From a virus, in IMG/VR virus record IMGVR_UViG_3300049740_000415, positions 1 to 21,670 of that record: 21,670 bases of DNA; one strand, 5' to 3'. The first letter of the stretch is position 1; every line of letters begins with the position of its first letter. The position numbers and the translations under genes were made by a program. The notes under the pieces were generated by a model that saw only the letters and a program-made list of their open reading frames with translations, searched no databases and had not been told where the DNA came from. This document shows, piece after piece, positions 6,780 to 15,032 of this stretch.

Positions 6780-9700
6780 ATGGCTGAAAATAAATTATTC
6801 AATCAGTTATTTAAACCTGATGTAGAAGAAAGTGTAGAACCTACACAAGAAACTACTGAATCATCGGGAATATTTAATCAATTATTTAAACCAGATACTA
6901 ATGTATCTTTTAGTTCTATTTTAAATAATAAAAATTCTATCAGTAATTTTACTGATACTTCTTTAGGTACAGTTAATACTCCTAAAGGAAAACTAAAAAC
7001 ATTTACATCAGAAATTGATGACGTTCTGTCATCCAATGCATTTACCGAAAATGCAATTTTAAAACCTAGTAGAAATATAAAGTATGCATACTTAGAAAGT
7101 TCTGCTGGATTTTATAATCTCTTATCAAACATCCCCGGAGGCATTAATAGATTTAGTAATTTTATACAAGGAGAAACTTCTAAAACTCCTGAAGAACTAT
7201 TATTGTCAGATAATGAATCGGATGAATTAAATCTCCTAGAACAAACAGAAAAATATTTAAAAACAATAGGTTTAAAAGTTGCTCCTAAAGGGGAAGCAGA
7301 TGATGGGGTATTGGCTAAAATATATCAAGGTATCGGTGCTGCACCTATAACTGTTGGAGAATATATTCCTGCTATTAAAGGTGTAGGAAGTATAAGTAAA
7401 GTAATTACAAAAACTCCAGTAGGTAAAGCTTTAAATAAAGTAAATGAAAAATATTTAGGTCTTATAAATCCTGCATCTGTAGGTATGGCTGCGACTGATT
7501 TTGTAATGCAATCAGATAAAGGATTAGCTACTGCTGCAACAGCAGGTGCTAAAGGATTTATTTTAGGTAATGCCTTACGTGGAACAGAAGCATTAAATAT
7601 GAAGACTAGAGCAACTACTTTAGGTGTTTTAGGATTTGGTTCTACAGAAGGTAATTTTGAAGATAGAATTTCAGGTGGTGTAACTTTTGCATTTCTAGGT
7701 GCAATGGGAAACATAGGAGGTAAAGGAGGTAGAGATGTAGTTACTGATTTTAGAGATTCTTTAAAATTCAGAAAGGGAGTGTTAGAAGGTCAATCATTAA
7801 AAGAATATAATGAATTTGCAAAAGGATTTGATACTGAAATAAAAAATCAAGAAAGATTTCTTGTAGATTTGTTGAAGAAAAAAGAATTTATTGATGTAGA
7901 AATAAACAATGCCTTAGAAGCTAGAAATAAAGGTGAAAAATCAATTGATAATAAAGCTATAGAAACTTTAAAAAAACAATCAGAAGATTTAGGTGTAGTT
8001 ATATTAGCTAATAAAGACTTTTTTAAAACTCAGCAATACCTAAATATAGTCACTAAAGAAAAGAAAGATATCAGAAATTCTACGGAAGCTAGGTCTGATT
8101 TATATATTTTAAATGAAGCTAATAAAAAGAAAGCTAAGTATAAAGATTTAGATGGTAAAAGTGTAAGTTATCATATAGGTAGATTTGCTTTACCGGGTAA
8201 ATTTTTAAATAAACATCCTGTTACCAAATGGATAGTAGATAGAACAGATACTTTTAGAATTAGAGTAGAAAATAAATTTGATACTATAATTAAAGGGTCT
8301 GGTTTTAGAGAGAAAGATTATAGCATATTACCCATTAATAAAGATTTTAGTTTTGCTCCGGGGGTAAAACTTTCTCAAAAAGTAAATTCTAAAGATTCTT
8401 TTATAGAAGTAGCTAAGACTCTAACAAAAGAAGAAAGAATCGGGGCTATGGAAAAAGCTATAGAAATAGAACAAAGATACTTAGAAAAACCTAAAGATAA
8501 AATTTTTGATAAAGATACAGGTAATATAAAAATAGAAGAATTAAATAATACTTTTGGAATGAATTCTAAACAACAACTCTATTATACAGCTATACGAAAC
8601 ATGGTAGAAAGAGTTAGAAAAGACATCAATGGTCAGATTAAAGCAACAGGATTAAATAGTTCTTTAATAGGAAGAATACCTAATTATATTCCTCACGTCT
8701 GGTTTGGAGATTACAGAATATTTGCTAATAAGACTGTAGATGGAAAGAAACAGTTGATGAATGTGTATGGTGCAGAAAGTCTAGGTAAAGCAGAGAGTCT
8801 AGTAAAAGAATTAAAAAAAGCAGATAAAGATATTGAATATAATATATCTTCTAAAAAGGAATACGCTCAAGACCCTTCTTCTGTTTTTTCTGAGGCAATG
8901 ATGTATTTAAAAAACGATGGAGAAGCAACTAAAGCTATTAACTCTGCATACTTAAATTGGATAAGAAAAAATGCTCCTAAATATGTAATGAAAAGAAGAA
9001 AGGATAAATATATAAAAGGTTTTGCAGGTACAGAGCCTTTATATAGTAAAGAAAAAAATTTAGATAACTTTGAAAAAGCTATTTTACAATTTGTCGAGGG
9101 AGGTATTTACGCTTCCGAAAAAATGAAATTAAATAGAGATGTTACCTCATTTTTAGAATTAGATGGTGTGGCTAGAAACTTATATCCTAACGCCTATAAA
9201 ATAGCTAAAGGTTATTTAGATAATTCTTTTTCTAGAGAAAAAAGTGCAGTCTCTAAAACAATAGATAATTTATCAGAAAGATATTTAAAAACATCTGGAG
9301 GTGATGCTTTTATAGGAGGATTAAATAGAGTAACTTTAACAACAAAATTACTAGCATATAACGTAAGATTTATAGCAGCACAATTAATTCAGCCTTATCA
9401 GATGATTGTTCCTCAGTTACATCGACTAAATTCCTTAGGAGGTAAAGGTGACCCTATGGGTGCAGTGTTTTATGGATTTAAAGAAATGTTTAATCCTAGC
9501 AAAGAAGGTAAAGAATTTTTTAAATATTTAGCAGAACAGAGAACAGTAGAAGCTAAATTTTTAGATGAATTTAGAAATGAAGATATGGTAGTTCAAGCTA
9601 GAATACCTACTAAAACTGAAGTAAATAAAAAAGGCGATTTGAAATTATTAAGTCGTTCAAAACTTTGGGAGATAGCAACAGGTAAAACTTTATCCGCTAA

Positions 9701-10841
9701 AGTAGAAATGTTCTCAAGAGCAATGTCTGCTTTAATGTTTAGAAAATATTTTATTGATTCTGGTCTATCTGTAAAAGATGCTAATAGAAATGCTTCATAT
9801 ATGGCTAATAAATATATGGTCGAATACAATAGATTTGAAAGACCTAAGATTTATGGAGAAAGTGGTGCTTTAGGTTACATAGGAAAATCAGCAGGGCTAT
9901 TCAAAACATTCCAACATAATTTCTTGGCTCAAATGGTAGAGCATATTCAAACAGCTAAAAAAACAGGAGATGTAAGAGGATTATCTGCTTTTACAGCTAG
10001 TATGATTTTTTATGCAGGTACTTTAGGAGTAGTAGGTATAGGTGCTGCGGATTACTTAATAACTAAAATAAATGAATATACAGGTATGGATTTAAGAACA
10101 CCTACTATGGTTTTAATGGAAGCAGGATTATCTGATTGGGTATTATTTGGTGTACCTTCTGTAGCTACAGATACTAATATTACATCTACTGTTGCAGCAC
10201 CAGACTTATCTGCAGACCAACTATTTAGTTTTCCTTCTTTAGAATATGCCTCAAAAATAGTTACAGAATTAACTATGAGAGAAGGTAAAATACATTTAGG
10301 TATAGGTTCACCTAAAGATAGTCTTAAAGTTTTAAAAGCAATAGCACCAAGTTCCTTACATGGTGTATTAGAATTATTTTATAATAATTTAGCAAACAAT
10401 AGAAATATATTTACTTTTAAAGATATGTTTGAAGAAGGTAAAGAAACAACTTTGGTTGTTGATATGAATAATAAAGATAGAGGTAAATATGAAAGAGATT
10501 TAGATGATTGGCTAAAAAGATTACTTATAACTACAACGACTGTGCAAGAAGCTAGATATCTCAAAAATATCTATGTACTAACAAAAATGAAAAGTAATTC
10601 TAATGCTACCATAGATAACTTTGTTACTTTTGCAGCACATACTTATATGTCACGAGGGTTTATACCTCATGTTTATAGAGATTATATGTTATCTAAAGGA
10701 CTTACTGAAAGACAAATAATAGAAAGAGTAAAAAACAGAATAAAATTGATGAATACTTCTATGTTAGATAGAATGAGAAAAGGTGAGTTAACACCTAGAA
10801 ATATGAACTATTATATGTTTTTAAATCAAGTAAACGAATGA
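6780..10841 (+). CDS. Very large internal virion / ejection protein (1353 residues)
   Basis: This is the largest gene of the window. Residues 6-14 and 31-39 repeat the motif FNQLFKPD within an acidic, disordered N-terminus. The body is Lys/Asn/Glu-rich and largely helical. A hydrophobic stretch at about residues 1066-1097 (ASMIFYAGTLGVVGIGAADY) could enter or cross a membrane. A conspicuous segment near residue 630 reads GRIPNYIPHVWF. Size, position after smaller core genes and the late membrane segment fit a T7 gp16-like or other large polyvalent ejection protein. I see no convincing transglycosylase motif. The last four bases overlap the next gene (ATGA). The role is inferred from size and context. 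Confidence 0.65.
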   Translation: MAENKLFNQLFKPDVEESVEPTQETTESSGIFNQLFKPDTNVSFSSILNNKNSISNFTDTSLGTVNTPKGKLKTFTSEIDDVLSSNAFTENAILKPSRNIKYAYLESSAGFYNLLSNIPGGINRFSNFIQGETSKTPEELLLSDNESDELNLLEQTEKYLKTIGLKVAPKGEADDGVLAKIYQGIGAAPITVGEYIPAIKGVGSISKVITKTPVGKALNKVNEKYLGLINPASVGMAATDFVMQSDKGLATAATAGAKGFILGNALRGTEALNMKTRATTLGVLGFGSTEGNFEDRISGGVTFAFLGAMGNIGGKGGRDVVTDFRDSLKFRKGVLEGQSLKEYNEFAKGFDTEIKNQERFLVDLLKKKEFIDVEINNALEARNKGEKSIDNKAIETLKKQSEDLGVVILANKDFFKTQQYLNIVTKEKKDIRNSTEARSDLYILNEANKKKAKYKDLDGKSVSYHIGRFALPGKFLNKHPVTKWIVDRTDTFRIRVENKFDTIIKGSGFREKDYSILPINKDFSFAPGVKLSQKVNSKDSFIEVAKTLTKEERIGAMEKAIEIEQRYLEKPKDKIFDKDTGNIKIEELNNTFGMNSKQQLYYTAIRNMVERVRKDINGQIKATGLNSSLIGRIPNYIPHVWFGDYRIFANKTVDGKKQLMNVYGAESLGKAESLVKELKKADKDIEYNISSKKEYAQDPSSVFSEAMMYLKNDGEATKAINSAYLNWIRKNAPKYVMKRRKDKYIKGFAGTEPLYSKEKNLDNFEKAILQFVEGGIYASEKMKLNRDVTSFLELDGVARNLYPNAYKIAKGYLDNSFSREKSAVSKTIDNLSERYLKTSGGDAFIGGLNRVTLTTKLLAYNVRFIAAQLIQPYQMIVPQLHRLNSLGGKGDPMGAVFYGFKEMFNPSKEGKEFFKYLAEQRTVEAKFLDEFRNEDMVVQARIPTKTEVNKKGDLKLLSRSKLWEIATGKTLSAKVEMFSRAMSALMFRKYFIDSGLSVKDANRNASYMANKYMVEYNRFERPKIYGESGALGYIGKSAGLFKTFQHNFLAQMVEHIQTAKKTGDVRGLSAFTASMIFYAGTLGVVGIGAADYLITKINEYTGMDLRTPTMVLMEAGLSDWVLFGVPSVATDTNITSTVAAPDLSADQLFSFPSLEYASKIVTELTMREGKIHLGIGSPKDSLKVLKAIAPSSLHGVLELFYNNLANNRNIFTFKDMFEEGKETTLVVDMNNKDRGKYERDLDDWLKRLLITTTTVQEARYLKNIYVLTKMKSNSNATIDNFVTFAAHTYMSRGFIPHVYRDYMLSKGLTERQIIERVKNRIKLMNTSMLDRMRKGELTPRNMNYYMFLNQVNE

Positions 10842-11089
10842 AATTTGTTTTAGTTCTTATTGTATTCTTTGTAGGAGAAAATAATCCTAATATGTACAGA
10901 TATATCTATGTAGATTTTATAGATGAAAATACTTGTTTATTATTTAAAGAACAACAAGGAAAACTATTACAAGAAAGTATTAGTAATCAATTCAAACATA
11001 AAGACATTGACTATCAAGAAATTCAATGTTGGACACTAGAACAGTGGATAAAAGAAGATAAAAGAAAAAAAAGAGGAGTAGAAGCATAA
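10838..11089 (+). CDS. Small exported protein in lysis cassette
   Basis: The protein has 83 residues. Its first 12 (MKFVLVLIVFFV) are hydrophobic and could be a signal peptide or anchor. Two cysteines (33 and 64) flank a helical region and could form a disulfide in the periplasm. The tail is Lys/Arg-rich. It starts within the ATGA overlap after the giant virion gene and is coupled to the holin gene by TAATG. This location raises the possibility of a spanin-like or lysis-control protein, but there is no coiled-coil or lipobox signature to prove it. Confidence 0.65.
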   Translation: MKFVLVLIVFFVGENNPNMYRYIYVDFIDENTCLLFKEQQGKLLQESISNQFKHKDIDYQEIQCWTLEQWIKEDKRKKRGVEA

Positions 11090-11484
11090 TGTTAAATATG
11101 TTATTAGGTCCTATTACTACTATAATGGGAGATACAATTAAAGGGTTTGTAGCGACTAAGAAAGCTAAAGCAGACCTAGCACTAACGGAAATTAAAGCAC
11201 AGAAATCACTTAAAGAACAGCAAATAGCAGGGAAAATTGGTTGGGAGGCTTCGGCTGTTGACCAAATGAAAGGGTCGTGGAAAGATGAGGTAATTTTACT
11301 AGCCCTATTAATTCCTGCGGTACTAGTATTCATACCCGGATGGACACCTCATATTAAAGCAGGGTTTGAAGCCCTACACTCATTGCCTGATTACTATAAA
11401 CATCTTTTATACATAGCTTGTTCAGCAAGTTTTGGTATTAAAGGTGCTAAAGGTGCTATGGGGCTTATTACAAAAAAGAAATAG
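11089..11484 (+). CDS. Holin, GTA_holin_3TM type
   Basis: The protein has 131 residues. The sequence KGSWKDEVILLALLIPAVLVFIPG (residues 61-84) followed by FEALHSLPDYYKHLLYIACSASFGIKG matches my memory of the three-segment holin family of gene transfer agents and related phages. A basic amphipathic helix (about 20-48) comes first, then membrane segments at about 67-83 and 104-118. It would open the inner membrane at the end of infection so that the lysozyme encoded next can reach the cell wall. It has a GGAG site and a TAATG overlap. The family assignment is from recalled motifs. Confidence 0.8.
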   Translation: MLNMLLGPITTIMGDTIKGFVATKKAKADLALTEIKAQKSLKEQQIAGKIGWEASAVDQMKGSWKDEVILLALLIPAVLVFIPGWTPHIKAGFEALHSLPDYYKHLLYIACSASFGIKGAKGAMGLITKKK

Positions 11485-11509
11485 TTTAACTAAAGTTATA
11501 GGAGAAATA

Positions 11510-11941
11510 ATGTCAGATATAATTAAAGATGCATTAAAAGAAAGAATTAAACAACATGAAGGATATAGACTAGATACTTATATAGATACCCTTGGATTCA
11601 AAACAGGGGGCTATGGTCATAAAATGCTACCCGGAGAAGAGCCTCCTAAAGATAAAGAAGGATGGGATAAAATATTTGATGAAGATTTTGACAAAGCATG
11701 GAACTTAATGGAGAAATTTTGTGCTGAAAATAATCTTGATTTACCTGCTAAAGCTAAAGGTATTATATGTGAAATGATTTTCCAAATGGGATTTGCAGGA
11801 GTTTCTAAATTTAAAAATATGATTAGATATTTAAAAGATGGTAACTTCCCTGATGCAGCAAATGAAATGATGCGGTCGAGATGGTATAAGCAAACCCCTA
11901 ATAGGTCAAGAGCATTAAGTATGGAAATGAGAAACGTTTAA
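11510..11941 (+). CDS. Endolysin, T4-type lysozyme (GH24 muramidase)
   Basis: The protein has 143 residues and cleaves peptidoglycan between MurNAc and GlcNAc. The catalytic layout of T4 lysozyme is visible: Glu17 in HEG, Asp26 in IDTLGF and Thr32 in the TGGYGH stretch. The C-terminal half carries IFQMGFAGVSKF and SRWYKQTPNRSRAL, nearly as in T4 lysozyme (VFQMGETGVAGF and SRWYNQTPNRAKRV). It has no signal peptide, so release depends on the holin upstream. The start at 11510 is chosen for the AGGAGAAATA site; the frame is open further upstream but has no binding site there. Its stop overlaps the stop of the converging gene. Confidence 0.95.
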   Translation: MSDIIKDALKERIKQHEGYRLDTYIDTLGFKTGGYGHKMLPGEEPPKDKEGWDKIFDEDFDKAWNLMEKFCAENNLDLPAKAKGIICEMIFQMGFAGVSKFKNMIRYLKDGNFPDAANEMMRSRWYKQTPNRSRALSMEMRNV

Positions 11942-12195
11942 TTCATATTTATAGTGTTTTTAATTCTGTCATATAAATTCTCATAAATATAAATAGTATC
12001 GTAAATAATAGAAGATAATAATACTGAGTTTTCATAATCAGGAAATTTTTCTTTGAACACATTAATTAAATCAGAAGGTTTAATATAATCTAAATTTAAT
12101 TTTATTTCTCCACTTTTATCTAATTTAACTACAATAGTAGCAAGGTTACTACTTACCTTGTTTTTTTGAGATAAAGTCCGCATTGACTTTTTCAT
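11938..12195 (-). CDS. Small unknown protein, end of the replication operon
   Basis: The protein has 85 residues. A basic N-terminus (MKKSMRTLSQKNK) precedes a short mixed domain (ATIVVKLDKSGEIKLNLDYI) that looks like a beta hairpin, then helices with aromatic residues. The start has GAGAG five bases upstream and lies inside the preceding gene, overlapping it by 47 bases. It is the last gene of the leftward operon, and its stop codon overlaps that of the lysozyme on the other strand. I recognise no family. Confidence 0.6.
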   Translation of the reverse strand: MKKSMRTLSQKNKVSSNLATIVVKLDKSGEIKLNLDYIKPSDLINVFKEKFPDYENSVLLSSIIYDTIYIYENLYDRIKNTINMN

Positions 12196-12313
12196 CTAAC
12201 TCTCTCAGTTTACCAAGTATCTCTATTAATCTTATTACTTCCCCATAAGGTCTAGTAAATAAGTATCTTAGTAATGTTTGTATTTCTTCGTTATTAATTA
12301 TGTATGTTTTCAT
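12149..12313 (-). CDS. 54-residue small protein, unknown
   Basis: This short gene has a perfect AGGAGG site four bases before the ATG. The product starts MKTYIINNEEIQTLLRYLFT and ends ADFISKKQGK. It is helical and charged, with a possible amphipathic helix through LLRYLF and EVIRLIEILGKLRELDEK. It follows the DUF3310 gene by eight bases and overlaps the start of the next gene. The binding site and the spacing make it credible even though it is small. Function is unknown. Confidence 0.7.
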   Translation of the reverse strand: MKTYIINNEEIQTLLRYLFTRPYGEVIRLIEILGKLRELDEKVNADFISKKQGK

Positions 12314-12321
12314 ACTGCCTC

Positions 12322-12558
12322 CTAATTAGTAATTAAATTGCCTTCACCCATTTCTTTCTCAAATTGTATTAGGTAATCCATATACCACTTTGCTTTTCTT
12401 AAATCTTCAAAACCATTCTTTTCTCTGTGACGAGATAAATATTTCCAAATCTGACCTTTTAAATAACCTCGAAACTCATCTGATGTAAGCTGTGATTTAA
12501 TAGCTTCAATAGTTTCTATGGTCTTAGCCTTATAATAATTTGGATTTATTTTATCCAT
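12322..12558 (-). CDS. DUF3310 protein (T7 gp1.7-like family)
   Basis: The protein has 78 residues. The pattern NPNYYK-x3-IETIEAI-x10-FRGYLKGQIWKYLSRHREKNGFEDLRKAKWYMDYLI is the signature of the DUF3310 family as I know it. This is a small helical domain widespread in phages and found in T7 gp1.7, a nucleotide kinase. The nearly full domain is present with little else. It sits in the replication operon, which fits a role in nucleotide metabolism, although for short members the activity is unproven. A GGAG site lies ten bases before the start, and the gene overlaps the preceding one by eight bases. Confidence 0.85.
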   Translation of the reverse strand: MDKINPNYYKAKTIETIEAIKSQLTSDEFRGYLKGQIWKYLSRHREKNGFEDLRKAKWYMDYLIQFEKEMGEGNLITN

Positions 12559-12964
12559 TCTTTATGTTCTCCAACACAAATAATTCTTTTAATGGTACTA
12601 AAACAAATTTAGATTTTCTATGGTCTCCTCCAAAAACATTTTTATTCTTATATTTTTTTACAAGTTTCTTAACGGTACTTACTTTAAATACTAAAGTACA
12701 GTATTCATCATCACCATCAGTTAAGATATGCATCCAATAGTCAGCTTTGGTAACTGATATCCCACTTGGCTTATCATAACATTGTATTTCAATTGCAATG
12801 TTACCTGTCTTTTGCCACCAATCTCTCTCAGACTTTATCTCAAATTTTTTCTTAAAAAACATATCGTGAAGTTTCTTTTCACGCATTTGACCAAACTGTA
12901 AATCTAAATCAAATTTCTTTAGTGTTTTAATATCACTAGAGTTATTAAAATTATCTTTACTCAT
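12551..12964 (-). CDS. Probable PD-(D/E)XK-type nuclease
   Basis: The protein has 137 residues. The segment KKFEIKSERDWWQKTGNIAIEIQ, then DKPSGISVTKADYWMHIL (about residues 38-80), resembles a small phage endonuclease-like family that I recall with the phrase TGN-x-x-(V/I)E and KPSG(I)-x-x-TxADYW. The candidate catalytic set is the Glu and Lys of FEIK plus downstream Glu residues. It lies in a row with DNA polymerase, a Cas4-like nuclease and a DUF3310 gene. A Holliday-junction or debranching nuclease, or a host-DNA-degrading enzyme, would fit. The assignment is by motif memory and is moderately sure. Confidence 0.6.
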   Translation of the reverse strand: MSKDNFNNSSDIKTLKKFDLDLQFGQMREKKLHDMFFKKKFEIKSERDWWQKTGNIAIEIQCYDKPSGISVTKADYWMHILTDGDDEYCTLVFKVSTVKKLVKKYKNKNVFGGDHRKSKFVLVPLKELFVLENIKNG

Positions 12965-13299
12965 TAATTTAATTTCCCATTATCATTTTTAAATTTAATA
13001 TAGTCTAGTATATCAACAATGTTGGTATCACTGTGTTTACCATTACCTTTTAATACAGGTTCTTTATAAGTAACCTCAGATTCCTCTTCTTCTAAAGCTT
13101 CTATACCTAAATCATAAACATATGCAGGGTCTGTTAAACACATTCTCATCATTCCCATTGCCATAATCTCACAAGTTTGCTCATCTTCAGAGGGATTTTT
13201 ATTCTTTTTAATACTGCACATAAATGAACCCTGCCTATCAGGTACAGGGGTCACATAAATAACAGGACCATTTTTTTCCAAATCTTTACTTTTTGACAT
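12964..13299 (-). CDS. Unknown replication-operon protein
   Basis: The protein has 111 residues. The central part (PVIYVTPVPDRQGSFMCSIKKN, then EQTCEIMAMGMMRMCLTDP) has three cysteines and is unusually Met-rich. The middle is Glu-rich (EALEEEESEVTYKEP), and the C-terminus is basic and polar. The start is supported by GGAGGATAAAAACG before ATG and overlaps the preceding nuclease gene by 14 bases; the stop overlaps the next start by one base (TAATG). I know no family for it. The gene context suggests an accessory role in DNA metabolism. Confidence 0.65.
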   Translation of the reverse strand: MSKSKDLEKNGPVIYVTPVPDRQGSFMCSIKKNKNPSEDEQTCEIMAMGMMRMCLTDPAYVYDLGIEALEEEESEVTYKEPVLKGNGKHSDTNIVDILDYIKFKNDNGKLN

Positions 13300-14176
13300 C
13301 GTTTTTATCCTCCTTTGGATTAACTAATTTTGTATACCAAAACCATCTAGGTGATTTTGCTTTTGATTGTTGTTGTGGAAGATATTGTAATTCTTCTCCC
13401 CAACAAGTTTTTTTATAAGAACAAAAAGAACAGACTGTGCTTAACACTCTGTTGCCTGTTGTTACTTTATTAAATGTTTCAGGAGTATCCTCAAAACATC
13501 TTTCAAACTCTTTATCATTTACTAAAGCATCTATATTCTCTTCAGCAATTTTTATTGCTTTAACTTTATAATCTTCATTATAAGTAGGTGTTTCTACTAT
13601 TTGCCATTCACCAGTAGATTTATTTATTACAATCCATCCACCAAAAGGTTTACCCGAAGAATCAGAATATAGAGAACCTTGAACTACATATCCAAAGTTA
13701 TCATCTTCTCTGACATTATTAAATCCTTTTGCAAATTTATTATCATACGCCCAAGGAGATGCACTTTTAATATCATAGATTTTATTATCTATCTCAACAT
13801 CATAAGTACCTTTAATCTTAACACCTGATAATTCATTATGAACTTCTTTCTGTTCTGATTGAATTTTAATTCCTGCAGCTTTCATAATACCTATTGCTGC
13901 CGCTTCAATTAAGTCTCCAAACAAAACTCTCATTTTAAAATTATAAGGGGGTGACTCTGATGAAGACTTACTTTTCTCCATTTGTAACTGGCATAAAGGT
14001 TTACCAATACTAGACATTCGTATAGAAAATTCTTTATTTCTTTCTTCTGTGAATTGTTTTCTAAATGCAGTTTTACAATCCTCTCCAAACTGCTCAATGA
14101 TATCTTCTGATATTTCAACCCGCTCCGTAGTGGAGCGGGATAATAGTTCTTGTATTTTTACTAAAAGTAAATGCAC
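13286..14176 (-). CDS. Cas4/RecB-like exonuclease with predicted Fe-S cluster
   Basis: The protein has 296 residues. The nuclease core appears as LFGDLIEAAA (residues 86-95), GTYDVEI (Asp126) and IYDIKSASPW (Asp135-x-Lys137), the PD-(D/E)XK pattern of the RecB/Cas4 group. One cysteine follows RMSSIGKPLC (Cys62), and three lie at the C-terminus, CSFCSYKKTC (Cys249, 252, 258). This 1+3 arrangement is how Cas4 and AddB hold a 4Fe-4S cluster. The protein probably degrades DNA ends during phage recombination or recycles host DNA. The start is GTG, directly after the upstream stop, with only a weak binding site, so translation is probably coupled. A GC-rich hairpin lies within the first 20 codons. 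Confidence 0.85.
   Translation of the reverse strand: MHLLLVKIQELLSRSTTERVEISEDIIEQFGEDCKTAFRKQFTEERNKEFSIRMSSIGKPLCQLQMEKSKSSSESPPYNFKMRVLFGDLIEAAAIGIMKAAGIKIQSEQKEVHNELSGVKIKGTYDVEIDNKIYDIKSASPWAYDNKFAKGFNNVREDDNFGYVVQGSLYSDSSGKPFGGWIVINKSTGEWQIVETPTYNEDYKVKAIKIAEENIDALVNDKEFERCFEDTPETFNKVTTGNRVLSTVCSFCSYKKTCWGEELQYLPQQQSKAKSPRWFWYTKLVNPKEDKNDVKK
14119..14139 (-). other. GC-rich hairpin inside the 5' end of the nuclease gene
   Basis: An 8-bp perfect stem of CCCGCTCC against GGAGCGGG encloses a five-base loop. It is at codons 13-20 of the Cas4-like nuclease gene. The stem is almost all G+C in an AT-rich genome. No T-run follows on the - strand, so it is not a standard terminator. It may slow ribosomes, protect or process the mRNA, or be a coding coincidence. 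Confidence 0.55.
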
Positions 14177-14995
14177 TTACTTAGTTAATTGGTCAATTAC
14201 TTTTGCATCATCACCATCTGATTCTGCTTGAGTAGTAGACCTACTATGCTGAGTACTGACACTTTTATTCTCAGAATTAATTATAGTTAAGAAACTTTCT
14301 AAAGTTTTTTCATCATCTGTAGAAAAACTTAATTCCTTATCTTTATTAATTTTATAAGTAGTAACAAAGAAACGTATTGCACCTGCTTTTCTTCTCTCTG
14401 TGCCTAATGTCAAAGTATATTTAAACATTGGTTTACCTAGATTAGTTAAGCCTGTAAATGCTTCATTAACAATATTATAATTAGTTCCTGTGTTTCTCCA
14501 AAGGACAGGGAAGTTTTCGATATCTACATCTTCGCCTTTAGCATTTTTACCTTTAAAAGATACTGTACCATAAGTCATCTTATAGCATTTTATCTGCTTC
14601 TGAAGTTCTAGTTCAGCAGAGGTAAGATTAGCTTTTTGTGCTTCAGGAAGTTTGCCACATCGTGTGCCACCTGAAGTGTCAATAATATCCTCTTTCCAAT
14701 TCCTAAAGATAACAGAACGAGAAGTATATTTTTTCTCAGTAGGATTGTAAGCCATATATTGATAAGCAGTGTAGAAAGGTCTAAATTCTACCGACTCACC
14801 ATATATGTTTTGTTCTAGTTCTGGATGATAGATTTGATAGTGACCTGTTGGTAATCTATTACCTTCATCATCCTCTGCATCTCTGTTAATTTGTAATCGA
14901 GATAGCATGGGTCTGTTTGTATCAACAGTCTGTCCAATCGCTGCCATAATCTGAGCATCGGACATTCCTTTTACTGATATTTCATTAGTCATCAT
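14177..14995 (-). CDS. Probable ssDNA-binding protein
   Basis: The protein has 272 residues. The body contains strand-rich stretches with many aromatics (GHYQIYHPELEQNIYGESVEFRPFYTAYQYM), compatible with an OB-like fold. The C-terminus is a low-complexity Ser/Thr/Gln stretch ending in an acidic tail (AESDGDDAKVIDQL) of the sort by which SSB proteins recruit partners. It is encoded between the polymerase and the nuclease, the usual place for an SSB in such modules. Two adjacent ATGs follow the AAGGAG site, and the first is used here. I infer the function from tail, composition and context; no diagnostic motif identifies the family. Confidence 0.55.
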   Translation of the reverse strand: MMTNEISVKGMSDAQIMAAIGQTVDTNRPMLSRLQINRDAEDDEGNRLPTGHYQIYHPELEQNIYGESVEFRPFYTAYQYMAYNPTEKKYTSRSVIFRNWKEDIIDTSGGTRCGKLPEAQKANLTSAELELQKQIKCYKMTYGTVSFKGKNAKGEDVDIENFPVLWRNTGTNYNIVNEAFTGLTNLGKPMFKYTLTLGTERRKAGAIRFFVTTYKINKDKELSFSTDDEKTLESFLTIINSENKSVSTQHSRSTTQAESDGDDAKVIDQLTK

Positions 14996-15032
14996 TAATA
15001 ATAACTCCTTATTATTTATAGTTGTGGATAAG

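Noticed and set aside
7325-7714. 129-codon - strand open frame inside the giant virion gene
   Set aside because: It is antisense to a long well-supported gene and has no ribosome binding site; the Pro/Ala/Val-rich composition is that expected of a reverse-complement shadow.
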